From positions 1-12,080 of the forward strand of contig DNXU01000297.1 of NCBI GenBank assembly GCA_003505715.1: DNA of 12,080 nucleotides, in the 5' to 3' direction. Shown here one piece after another: positions 1 through 5,932 of the stretch. The notes below the pieces were generated by a model, which did no database searches, had not been told where the DNA came from, and worked only from the letters and a program-made list of their open reading frames with translations. Position 1 is the first letter of the stretch; each line of letters begins with the position of its first letter. The translations under genes and the position numbers were made by a program. Origin of the DNA: Cyanobacteria bacterium UBA8803 (GTDB lineage Bacteria; Cyanobacteriota; Cyanobacteriia; Cyanobacteriales; Coleofasciculaceae).

Positions 1-16
1 TCCCTCATCCCTCATC
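1..16. repeat. Short tandem heptad repeat (TCCCTCA)
   Basis: Two exact TCCCTCA units (1-7 and 8-14) are followed by a degenerate third unit. The array lies just beyond the stop codon of the first pentapeptide gene and may continue left of the window. Tandem heptanucleotides of this sort are well known in filamentous cyanobacterial genomes. No function is evident. Confidence 0.6.
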
Positions 17-18
17 CC

Positions 19-768
19 CTAACCCACCCGGCTGGGTTGGGCAGTTTCAAGCAAGCTGAAGATGGTTCCAGCAAGTTTAGCATTATCCAAATTAGCGTCA
101 GTAAAGTCAGCTCCAGCTAAGTTGGCATCACTTAAGTCGGCATTATCCAAATAGGCTTCATTGAGTTTCGCATAGGCGAGGTTAGCTCGACATAAGCTTG
201 CGCCACTTAGGCTAGCTCTCATCAGGTTGGCTTCAATGAGGTTTGCTCCTGCTAAGTTAGCTCCTCTGAGAGTACCTTCAATAAGATTGATTCCAATCAT
301 GTTGCTAATACTTAAGTTCGCACCCCCCAAGTTAGCCCCTCTTAGGTTGGCTTTAATCAGGTTGGCACCACTAAGGTAAGCACCCGTCAAGATGCTATGA
401 CTCAGGTCTGCACAACTTAGCTCAGCACCACTTAAATTGGCACCGCTCAAATTGGCATAACGCAAGTTGGCCACCCCTAGTTTGGCACCAATCAAATTGG
501 CATCCTGTAAATTAGCATCCCGCAGGTCAGCATCACTCAGACTGGCAATGATCAAGTCAGCACTACTCAGGTTAGCACCCATCAGGTTAGTATCCCGTAA
601 GTTGGCCTCACTGAGATCCGTATCGTGGAGATTTGCACCAGTTAGGTCAGCATAGCGCAGGTTAACATCTCGCAGGTCAGCACCAGTTAGGTCTGCATCG
701 CGTAAATCCGCCCCTTGGAAATTTCTTTCTCCTGCTGCATAACGCGACCGAAGTTCGTCAGCATCCAT
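19..768 (-). CDS. Pentapeptide-repeat protein (copy 1)
   Basis: A 249-residue protein built almost entirely of about 40 consecutive A(D/N)LXX pentapeptides, running from about residue 17 to residue 230. The family folds as a right-handed quadrilateral beta-helix. A short helical-looking N-terminus (MDADELRSRYAAGERNF) precedes the repeats, and a non-repetitive tail of about 18 residues (GTIFSLLETAQPSRVG end) follows. There is no signal peptide or membrane segment, so it is probably cytosolic. The start at 768 is supported because the paralogue at 964-1695 has the same MDA(D/K)E(L/I)RSRYAAGERNF segment. I see no good Shine-Dalgarno sequence. The stop is TAG. Many cyanobacteria carry dozens of such proteins and most have no known role. 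Known relatives elsewhere include gyrase-protecting DNA mimics, but nothing here points to that. The 15-base periodicity produces long open frames on the opposite strand that are shadows. Confidence 0.95.
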   Translation of the reverse strand: MDADELRSRYAAGERNFQGADLRDADLTGADLRDVNLRYADLTGANLHDTDLSEANLRDTNLMGANLSSADLIIASLSDADLRDANLQDANLIGAKLGVANLRYANLSGANLSGAELSCADLSHSILTGAYLSGANLIKANLRGANLGGANLSISNMIGINLIEGTLRGANLAGANLIEANLMRASLSGASLCRANLAYAKLNEAYLDNADLSDANLAGADFTDANLDNAKLAGTIFSLLETAQPSRVG

Positions 769-924
769 AAATATGTTGTGTTGGTAGGGAACTCAGTCAG
801 GACTTACCCCTAATTAGCAATATTCTGTGCAATACAAAACTTATTCAAAATCCTCTACAGAATCTCAAATCTTGATTTTACTCTCCAGAGGGTCTCAACC
901 CGATCGGTTTTAACAGAATCTTTC

Positions 925-945
925 TAATGCTAGACTTTAGCATTA
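925..945 (-). terminator. Hairpin downstream of pentapeptide copy 2
   Basis: A perfect 8-bp inverted repeat, TAATGCTA (925-932) and TAGCATTA (938-945), encloses a 5-base loop. It lies 18 bases past the TAG stop of the 964-1695 gene. The stem is AT-rich and no T-run follows on the minus strand, so intrinsic termination would be weak. It could instead mark an mRNA 3' end. The rest of the 195-base spacer (769-963) should hold any separate promoter of copy 1, but I cannot pick one out. Confidence 0.35.
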
Positions 946-963
946 ACTCGATACGCTCCCATC

Positions 964-1695
964 CTACCTCACCGGGCTAGGTTGAGAACTGCCAGCCAAA
1001 CTGAGGATGGTGCCTTCTAGTTGAGTTTCCTCTAGATTGGCATCTGTAAAGTCAGTTTCAGCTAAGTTAGCGTTTCTTAAGTCGGCCTGACATAAGGATG
1101 CCCCCTGTAATTTAGCATGAGCTAGATTAGCTCTATACAATTTAGCATCATTTAAGTTTGCACCCGCTAGATTAGCTTCAATTAGGTTAGCCCCCATCAA
1201 GTTTGCACTAATCAAGTTCGCGCCCATCAAGTTCGCACCGATCAGATTGGCAATACTAAGGTTAGCACCACTTAAATTAGCATTACTCAGGTTGGCTTTA
1301 ATCAAGCTGCTATCACTCAGATAGGCATCACTCAGATAAGCATTGCTCAGGTCAGCACCACTCAAGTCGGCACTAATAAGATTAGCACCAATTAAGTCGG
1401 CCTCACTCAGCTTGGCAACACCTAGTTTGGCACCAATCAGGTTAGCATCACGTAAATTGGCACCAATTAGGTCAGCATCGCTCAATTTAGTAAAAATGAG
1501 ATCGGCATCCGTTAGGTCAGCACCACGTAGATTGGCATCCCGGAGATCGGCATCGCTGAGATTAGCGCCACTGAGATCGGCACCACTCAGATCAGCATCG
1601 CGGAGATCGGCACCACTGAGATCGGCACCGCGAAAGTTTCTCTCTCCTGCTGCATAACGCGACCGAATTTCCTTAGCATCCATGGGTTTTGTCAT
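964..1695 (-). CDS. Pentapeptide-repeat protein (copy 2)
   Basis: A 243-residue protein with about 40 A(D/N)LXX pentapeptides, predicted to be a soluble quadrilateral beta-helix. It is a close paralogue of the neighbour at 19-768. Both the N-terminal RSRYAAGERNF segment and the C-terminal FTDANL-GTI-SL-QPS tail match, while the middle coils differ, which fits local duplication followed by slippage among repeats. The frame opens at M1 (1695, MTKP) but M5 (1683) aligns with the start of the sister protein, so the true start may be 1683. Neither has a clear Shine-Dalgarno sequence. Both genes lie on the same strand, 195 bases apart, and could share a transcript. The function is unknown. Confidence 0.95.
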   Translation of the reverse strand: MTKPMDAKEIRSRYAAGERNFRGADLSGADLRDADLSGADLSGANLSDADLRDANLRGADLTDADLIFTKLSDADLIGANLRDANLIGAKLGVAKLSEADLIGANLISADLSGADLSNAYLSDAYLSDSSLIKANLSNANLSGANLSIANLIGANLMGANLISANLMGANLIEANLAGANLNDAKLYRANLAHAKLQGASLCQADLRNANLAETDFTDANLEETQLEGTILSLAGSSQPSPVR

Positions 1696-1805
1696 TTGAA
1701 AACTTTATTCTAATAGAGTTTGCCCAAAGCTCAGTCCCTGAACTACACACGAGTTCAAATTCTCTAGTGCAAGAAGGCTGCTATGCAATAGGTAGAAGGC
1801 TCCAA

Positions 1806-2019
1806 GGGCAGAAAGCTTGTACAGTAAGCCCTCGTAAAGTACAAGTTCCTCAGCAAAGTTTCAGGAATTGGCCAGAGACACCTTGTAGAAGTTATTAACG
1901 TAGTTAGTTTTACTAGAGCTTGTCAAGAATCCAGGAAAGTTTTGACCTCTGTCTCTAGAAATTCCTCCAAGCAATTTAAAGCAGGTGGTTGCAGCCGTTT
2001 TGGCAACCACCCTTTTTTT
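1806..2019 (+). ncRNA. Candidate structured non-coding RNA
   Basis: This is inferred from base complementarity plus a strong plus-strand terminator that has no plus-strand gene in front of it. The elements, in order, are as follows. A hairpin pairs 1814-1822 with 1839-1847 (9 bp, one G-U). Its loop carries GCCC (1828-1831), which can pair with GGGC (1806-1809) as a pseudoknot. A long-range arm pairs AGGAATT (1863-1869) with AATTCCT (1960-1966), then AGAGACA (1874-1880) with TGTCTCT (1950-1956) across a 4x3 internal loop. Inside it, GTCAA (1922-1926) can pair with TTGAC (1942-1946). The terminator is at 1984-2019. An alternative pairing, CTAGAG (1913-1918) with CTCTAG (1953-1958), competes with the inner arm. 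The 5' end is unknown and no known family was recognised (not rnpB, tmRNA or SRP RNA; 6S RNA not excluded). The alternative is a leader or UTR remnant. Confidence 0.4.
1984..2019 (+). terminator. Rho-independent terminator
   Basis: The 9-bp stem GGTGGTTGC (1984-1992) with GCAACCACC (2003-2011) has a 10-base loop and is followed after one C by seven T residues (2013-2019). The T-run makes it a plus-strand terminator. On the minus strand the stem lies 33 bases past the amidase stop codon, but only three T residues follow it there, so it may stop that transcript less efficiently. No convincing plus-strand protein gene precedes it. Confidence 0.8.
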
Positions 2020-2043
2020 GTGACAGGTGGGGTAAAAACCGCT

Positions 2044-2856
2044 TTAAACAAATACTCGGTGTTCTAAGCAAGGCATCTGGCGGCGGACTTGTTCTAGGCG
2101 AGAGGGGTTAATTTCCGCGATCGCTACTCCTGGTTTATCACCAGCATCGGCTAGGATAACGCCCCAAGGATCGATAATCATAGCGTGTCCGTGGGTTTGA
2201 CGCATGGCATAGTGGATTCCTGTTTGGGCAGGCGCAATGACATAGCAGGTGTTTTCAATTGCTCTGGCTTGGAGGAGAACTTGCCAGTGATCTTTACCCG
2301 TGTAGGCTGTGAAAGCCGCAGGGACGAACAAAATATCAGCGCCTTTGTGGGCTAAGTGGCGGTAAAGTTCAGGAAAGCGGACATCATAACACACTGAAAG
2401 TCCCAAATTGCCTAGCGTTTCCGAGTAGTAAACGGGCGGCCATTGGGTACCGGACATGACGGTGCTGGATTCCTGATAGGTGTTGCCGTCAGGCACATTG
2501 ACATCAAATAGATGAACTTTCTGATAACGGGCGATTTCAGTGCCGTTGGGAGCGACGAGTAGGGCAGTATTGTAGACTTTAGTGCTGTTTACAGGCACGG
2601 GGAAGCCACCACCCAGGATGGTGACTTGAAAGCGCTGTGCCATGGTCTTGAGGAATTTTTCACTCTTGAGGGCGATCGCTTCGGCCTGAGCAATTTTATC
2701 TTCTTCTTTACCCAAGAAGGAGAAGTTTTCAGGCAAGCCTACCAGTTCGGCACCCTGACGCACCGCCAATTCGATCAGTTCTTCCGCCTCAACCAGATTT
2801 TTTTCTAGGTCGGGCAGACTAGTCATTTGAAGGGCAGCAGCAAGATAGGACTTCAT
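2044..2856 (-). CDS. Nitrilase-superfamily amidase, Nit1-type (deaminated glutathione amidase)
   Basis: A 270-residue carbon-nitrogen hydrolase of the usual single-domain length. The Glu-Lys-Cys catalytic triad is visible: E43 in LPENFSFLG, K113 in RYQKVHLFDV and C156 in LSVCYDVRFPE. The segments LFDVNVPDGNTYQES, GKDHWQVLLQARAIEN and QTHGHAMIIDPWG are typical of the Nit1/NitFhit branch, whose members hydrolyse deaminated glutathione (a transaminase by-product) back to alpha-ketoglutarate and cysteinylglycine. The enzyme should be cytosolic. That substrate is inferred from the branch; omega-amidase (Nit2-like) is the main alternative. The start at 2856 (MKSYLAAALQM) fits the family N-terminus, where the first beta-strand begins within a few residues. 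The gene stands alone on the minus strand, with the terminator hairpin at 1984-2011 downstream and a 572-base spacer upstream. Confidence 0.92.
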   Translation of the reverse strand: MKSYLAAALQMTSLPDLEKNLVEAEELIELAVRQGAELVGLPENFSFLGKEEDKIAQAEAIALKSEKFLKTMAQRFQVTILGGGFPVPVNSTKVYNTALLVAPNGTEIARYQKVHLFDVNVPDGNTYQESSTVMSGTQWPPVYYSETLGNLGLSVCYDVRFPELYRHLAHKGADILFVPAAFTAYTGKDHWQVLLQARAIENTCYVIAPAQTGIHYAMRQTHGHAMIIDPWGVILADAGDKPGVAIAEINPSRLEQVRRQMPCLEHRVFV

Positions 2857-3189
2857 TGGCTTACATCAGGACGGACAGTTGCACTGAATAGTTGTTTTGG
2901 AAACTAACTATACCAGGCAAAGCCGTTCATTTGCTACATCTAATCTGAAATATGGAGAGAGCGAGAGGATTTGGGAGATTTGGAAGTCATTCTGAAGACA
3001 GATACAGCTAGCGAAATATATAGGTTAATCTTCCTTGGAAAAGGCAAAGGCTGATAATACTCTTAGAGGAGGAAAATGTAAAGATATGTAAATTTTATCC
3101 CTATATTGGGGTTAGCAGTCCGGAATTTGAAACAAAAATCAACTGGAGACGTCCTTCAAAAAAGGAAGGTGGCTAGCTTTCTCAGGGTG
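2857..3189. other. Intergenic stretch with no recognised gene
   Basis: This is the upstream part of the 572-base spacer between the divergent amidase and the small gene at 3429. It should hold the amidase promoter, but I cannot identify one with confidence. TGATAATACT (3052-3061) resembles an extended -10 element for plus-strand transcription without a good -35. A perfect Shine-Dalgarno-like AGAGGAGG (3065-3072) is followed by ATGTAA at 3076 and again at 3086, so it drives no real reading frame. A small hairpin CCTTC/GAAGG lies at about 3153-3168. Confidence 0.4.
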
Positions 3190-3391
3190 CTGTGGTAGAA
3201 AATGCCTTCTAGTGCTTATCAGAAATGCTGATTCAGCTTACTTCAGTTCATGACGGGTGCCAAGCTCCACAGTAAGTTGGTGAAGTTTACCTAAACAACC
3301 AACAGCTCTTCTCAAGCCAACCCAATGTTTGAGCATCTGTAATGAGGATGGCTCTTTTGATTTCGGATTGAGCGTGACCAAAAATTGGGTT
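3190..3391 (+). promoter_or_regulatory. Candidate structured 5' leader of the small gene
   Basis: Complementary segments suggest a folded leader ending 23 bases before the Shine-Dalgarno of the 3429 gene. CTGTGG (3190-3195) can pair with CCACAG (3267-3272) around a hairpin ATCAG/CTGAT (3218-3222 with 3228-3232). AACCCAAT (3319-3326) can pair with ATTGGGTT (3384-3391), a perfect 8 bp, around the terminator-like hairpin at 3331-3354. I recognise no known riboswitch class. The pairings are read by eye and may be partly chance. Confidence 0.3.
3331..3358 (+). terminator. Terminator-like (attenuator-like) hairpin in the leader
   Basis: GAGCATC (3331-3337) pairs with GAT-G-GCTC (3347-3354) with one bulged G, followed directly by TTTT (3355-3358). 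It lies about 70 bases upstream of the small gene, so it would act as an attenuator of that gene or as the end of a short upstream RNA. The T-run is short, so the strength is doubtful. Confidence 0.35.
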
Positions 3392-3428
3392 TTGCCTTTA
3401 TCTAGTAAGCAAAAGAGGAAATGTTAAG

Positions 3429-3653
3429 ATGAGTCTAATTCGGGACATTGCTCAGCAAGCGCTAATGACGGGTTATCTGACGTTGGAAGCTGAAAGCCAA
3501 CTGCGCCAGCTTTTATCAATGAAGTACGATGGCGAAGACTTTAAGGCTTTTATAAGATTGCAGCAGGAGACGATGGAAGGTAGAGTCAAGCAAGAGTCTC
3601 GGGAATTGCTCTACTCTAGCCTTGTCAATCCGGAGGTAGTGATGGCCTCTTAA
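3429..3653 (+). CDS. Small conserved-looking hypothetical protein, 74 aa
   Basis: A 74-residue, charged, mostly helical-looking soluble protein beginning MSLIRDIAQQALMTGYLTLE and rich in Glu, Gln, Arg and Leu, with no membrane segment or signal peptide. The start at 3429 is supported by a good Shine-Dalgarno AGAGGA (3414-3419) nine bases upstream. An ATG at 3421 lies too close to it and gives only three codons before a TGA that overlaps the real start. The gene looks real because of its ribosome site, its balanced composition and its resemblance to small unannotated cyanobacterial proteins I have seen (from memory, no named family). It converges with the minus-strand gene at 3706-4185 and follows a candidate structured leader. 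The function is unknown. Confidence 0.72.
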   Translation: MSLIRDIAQQALMTGYLTLEAESQLRQLLSMKYDGEDFKAFIRLQQETMEGRVKQESRELLYSSLVNPEVVMAS

Positions 3654-3672
3654 TTAATACGGAGTCTTAGGA

Positions 3673-3697
3673 ATCACCGTCCTAGAAGGACGGTGAT
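3673..3697. terminator. Perfect inverted repeat between convergent genes
   Basis: ATCACCGTCCT (3673-3683) and AGGACGGTGAT (3687-3697) form an 11-bp perfect stem with a 3-base loop. It lies 19 bases after the stop of the 3429 gene and 8 bases after the stop of the 3706 gene, exactly where a shared bidirectional terminator would be expected. Neither strand has a T-run after the stem, so it may protect mRNA 3' ends or assist factor-dependent termination instead. Confidence 0.55.
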
Positions 3698-3705
3698 GAT
3701 GTCAA

Positions 3706-4185
3706 CTAGACAATAATTTTTTCCCGCAGTATTAGGGCAAACGCCTTCGCTTCACTTTTATCCTGCGGCCAACCCCTAGCTTGAGTTACCGTACCTGTTG
3801 CCGTAGTAATAACTATGGTCGGGAACCCAGCCAGCCCTAAGTAGGCAATGCCAATTCCCAATACTAAGACTATAAATGCAGTTATCTTACCCATTAAGCT
3901 GCCGAAAAAGAGAGTCTTAATCAGAAAGGGTAATAATAAGCCAAGAGTGCCTGCAATAATTGCGATCCAAGACTTCTGCTTGTAAAAGCGTACTGAACTA
4001 ATCTGATGCAGAGGAATTTCTTTTCTAGAACCACTGCTAAATAAATTTTTATCGCTGGAGAATATAACTTGATGATTGGTTATCGTACCGAACTTATTAC
4101 CGATCAGGGTTTGATCTTCTTGGTATTTAGGCATATAAGGTAGATTTTTGCTCCTCACCAACTCGCTCGATTCTAACCTCGCCAT
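3706..4185 (-). CDS. Small membrane protein with a PH-like/DUF6232-like architecture, 159 aa
   Basis: A hydrophilic N-terminal half (about residues 1-70) contains a beta-rich segment around ITNHQVIFSS and KEIPLHQISSVRFYKQK. Two hydrophobic helices follow (about 72-93 and 99-121), then a short beta-rich tail around TIVITTATGTV ending in a helix. The order 'ITNHxV, hydrophobic (I)xSV, two membrane helices, short strands' is what I know from small bacterial PH-like membrane proteins of the DUF6232 type; this assignment is from pattern only. It likely sits in the inner or thylakoid membrane with both ends on one side. M1 (4185) lacks a Shine-Dalgarno and is preceded by a heptad repeat; M18 (4134) is an alternative start. 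It lies 70 bases downstream of lnt on the same strand and could be co-transcribed. The function is unknown. Confidence 0.72.
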   Translation of the reverse strand: MARLESSELVRSKNLPYMPKYQEDQTLIGNKFGTITNHQVIFSSDKNLFSSGSRKEIPLHQISSVRFYKQKSWIAIIAGTLGLLLPFLIKTLFFGSLMGKITAFIVLVLGIGIAYLGLAGFPTIVITTATGTVTQARGWPQDKSEAKAFALILREKIIV

Positions 4186-4187
4186 TG

Positions 4188-4201
4188 GTCAGTTGTCAGT
4201 T
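4188..4201. repeat. Tandem heptad GTCAGTT x2
   Basis: Two exact GTCAGTT units (AACTGAC on the coding strand) end two bases before the start codon of the 3706-4185 gene. It is a short member of the same class of tandem heptads that abut the lnt and GH65 start codons, but with a different unit sequence. Confidence 0.5.
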
Positions 4202-4255
4202 GGTAGGTGGGTTTAGGAGTTCAGGAATTCCTTGTTGCCTTAACTGCTGACACTA

Positions 4256-5932
4256 TTACCGAAGGCTCATAACGGTAATAGCTAAAACAGCCAACCCCAA
4301 TAACAGAGAAGTCAGCCAATCTCCCCAGCGCACGTAAAGCGTCTGAGTTTGCCGCCGATAAACTGTATCAGCATGAATTTCATAAGTGTTAATCCCAGAG
4401 AGCCATCGGGTTCTACCGTGGGGATCTATGATGCCAGAATAACCCGTATTTGTAGCTCGCACCGCCCAGCGATCGCTCTCAATGGCTCGCATCACATCTT
4501 GAGCATGGTGCTGGGCTGGCATGGTTTCACTGTAATGGGCATTATTAGAAGCAGTGAGAATAAACTCTCCCCCCTTTGCAGCTTGACGCCGGAAATGCTC
4601 GGCAAAAGTTGAATCGTAGCAGATGCCTACAATTGCTCGACCCCAGGGTGTCTCAAAAATTTGGGCTGGCTTCCCAGCAACTAAGTGAGCATCTAAGGGA
4701 GAAAGTCGGTTAATCAAACGTCCCACTACTGGCTCAAAGGGAATATATTCCCCTAAAGGTACTAGCTTGACTTTATTGTAGCGGCTCAAGGTTTTACCCG
4801 TACCACTAACTGTAAATAGACTATTGGTAAAGCCCAACCCTTCGGCTACGCTCAGGGTAGACCCTTCTTCGGCTACGCTCAGGGTAGACCCTTCTTGCCC
4901 CAAAGCTCCTACCCAGGCCAGAACACCCTTATTTAAAATGGCTGAGTAGAAAGAACTGCGATCGCGTACCTGCTCTTCCCAGATAAAGGGTAACGCTGTT
5001 TCTGGAGTTAGAACGGCTTGAACGCCTTCATCTGCCAAATTATTGTAGCCTGTAGTATACCCTTCAATGGCTCGACGCCAGCCTGCGGGGTACAGCTTAA
5101 TCTGATTGGGGATGTTGCCCTGAATAATGCCAACCTTTAGTGCTGTCTCGGTTGGCTGAATTAAGGGACGGCTGTAGAGTCCGAATCCGATCAGGTGCGA
5201 GACTAGCAGTAGGGCAATACCTAGGCTCAGGTAGACGATCGGGTGTGGGGATGCAAGGGTGACTTTCTCTGCCTCTCCTCCAATTCCCCTTTCCCTTGTA
5301 CCCAATTCTCTACCATGCTGATAGTGCATCCCAGCTTCAGCCATCAACCCGTTGACTGCCACAATTGCTGCTGTCACCATCTGAGGACCTGATAGCTGAC
5401 CGAGGTGCAGGATGATAAGGTTATGAGGACTTTGAGTATAGGATAAGGAAGACCACCAGAGAGAGCCAGCACTCCAAATTGCCTCTAAAAGACACCATAA
5501 TGTGGTGCCAATTAAGACCCGAGTTAGAGCGCTGAATGCTGAGTTGAATTGAGATTTTTTAAGGACGAATTTAAGGTTATTCAAAAAAGTCATCCCTGCT
5601 GCCCACAGAGCAACTAAGATGGCTCCCCAAAGGGTGATGAAAGTCCAGCAGAAAAGAGCGATGGCGATACTTAAAAGCCACGGCACTCCCATCCAATCCA
5701 TGGGATGAATGCCAGTAATCCAAGACAGGGCTAAGCCGTGGTAACCTATACCCCAGAGTAGACCGTAAAAACTAGAGCGTTTCACACTCTTTGCTGTGGC
5801 CACTAAGAACCAAAGGGGCACCAAAGCAATCCAGGCCAGCGGCCAAGCCTGTACAGGAGCAGGTGTCAGTCCCATTAAGATACCGCCGCTTATAGCAGTT
5901 ATCACTTGCGTGAAGTACAAGTTTTTGTTCAT
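4256..5932 (-). CDS. lnt: Apolipoprotein N-acyltransferase
   Basis: Lnt transfers an acyl chain from a phospholipid to the N-terminal cysteine of lipoproteins, the last step of lipoprotein maturation, at the cytoplasmic membrane. The 558-residue protein has the family layout: a membrane N-terminal half with several hydrophobic helices (roughly residues 8-110, 135-200 and 230-252), a nitrilase domain (about 265-525) and a final helix (about 538-556). The catalytic triad is E311 (LTPETALPF), K387 (RYNKVKLVPLGEYIPF) and C438 (VGICYDSTF). E395 matches the second essential Glu of the loop. After the Cys, family members usually have Tyr-Glu, but here it is Y439-D440. Residues 347-364 are two copies of EGSTLSVAE from an in-frame 27-bp duplication. 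The start at 5932 is the last ATG of a four-unit ATGAACN ladder. It is divergent from the 6090 gene. Confidence 0.95.
   Translation of the reverse strand: MNKNLYFTQVITAISGGILMGLTPAPVQAWPLAWIALVPLWFLVATAKSVKRSSFYGLLWGIGYHGLALSWITGIHPMDWMGVPWLLSIAIALFCWTFITLWGAILVALWAAGMTFLNNLKFVLKKSQFNSAFSALTRVLIGTTLWCLLEAIWSAGSLWWSSLSYTQSPHNLIILHLGQLSGPQMVTAAIVAVNGLMAEAGMHYQHGRELGTRERGIGGEAEKVTLASPHPIVYLSLGIALLLVSHLIGFGLYSRPLIQPTETALKVGIIQGNIPNQIKLYPAGWRRAIEGYTTGYNNLADEGVQAVLTPETALPFIWEEQVRDRSSFYSAILNKGVLAWVGALGQEGSTLSVAEEGSTLSVAEGLGFTNSLFTVSGTGKTLSRYNKVKLVPLGEYIPFEPVVGRLINRLSPLDAHLVAGKPAQIFETPWGRAIVGICYDSTFAEHFRRQAAKGGEFILTASNNAHYSETMPAQHHAQDVMRAIESDRWAVRATNTGYSGIIDPHGRTRWLSGINTYEIHADTVYRRQTQTLYVRWGDWLTSLLLGLAVLAITVMSLR
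4841..4894. repeat. 27-bp perfect tandem duplication inside lnt
   Basis: Units 4841-4867 and 4868-4894 are identical and contain TTCGGCTACGCTCAGGG, a sequence I recall as a dispersed repeat of cyanobacterial genomes. At nine codons per unit it stays in frame and encodes EGSTLSVAE twice, at residues 347-364 of Lnt, in a loop of the nitrilase domain just before the GFTNSLFTV strand. Confidence 0.9.

Noticed and set aside
467..655. Plus-strand open frame of 62 codons opposite pentapeptide copy 1, and a similar one of 104 codons at 1343-1657 opposite copy 2
   Set aside because: Both are low-complexity (Leu, Ala, Ser, Arg, Pro) mirror images of the 15-base periodic repeats on the real coding strand, without ribosome sites.
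19..1695. Periodic repetitive DNA that could be mistaken for a CRISPR or satellite array
   Set aside because: The period is 15 bases with degenerate units and it translates cleanly as A(D/N)LXX pentapeptides; there are no conserved repeats with unique spacers.
1689..1898. 69-codon plus-strand frame before the orphan terminator
   Set aside because: It overlaps the start of a real minus-strand gene, has no ribosome site and no recognisable motif, and ends inside the structured region; an RNA explanation fits the terminator better.
1806..2019. Assignment of the candidate RNA to RNase P RNA, tmRNA, SRP RNA or Yfr1
   Set aside because: The conserved core sequences of these RNAs that I know are absent; 6S RNA could not be decided by eye and is left as a test.
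3421..3432. ATG at 3421 giving a 3-codon frame that ends in an ATGA overlap with the 74-residue gene
   Set aside because: The Shine-Dalgarno AGAGGA lies only one base from that ATG, too close to use, while it is well spaced for the ATG at 3429.
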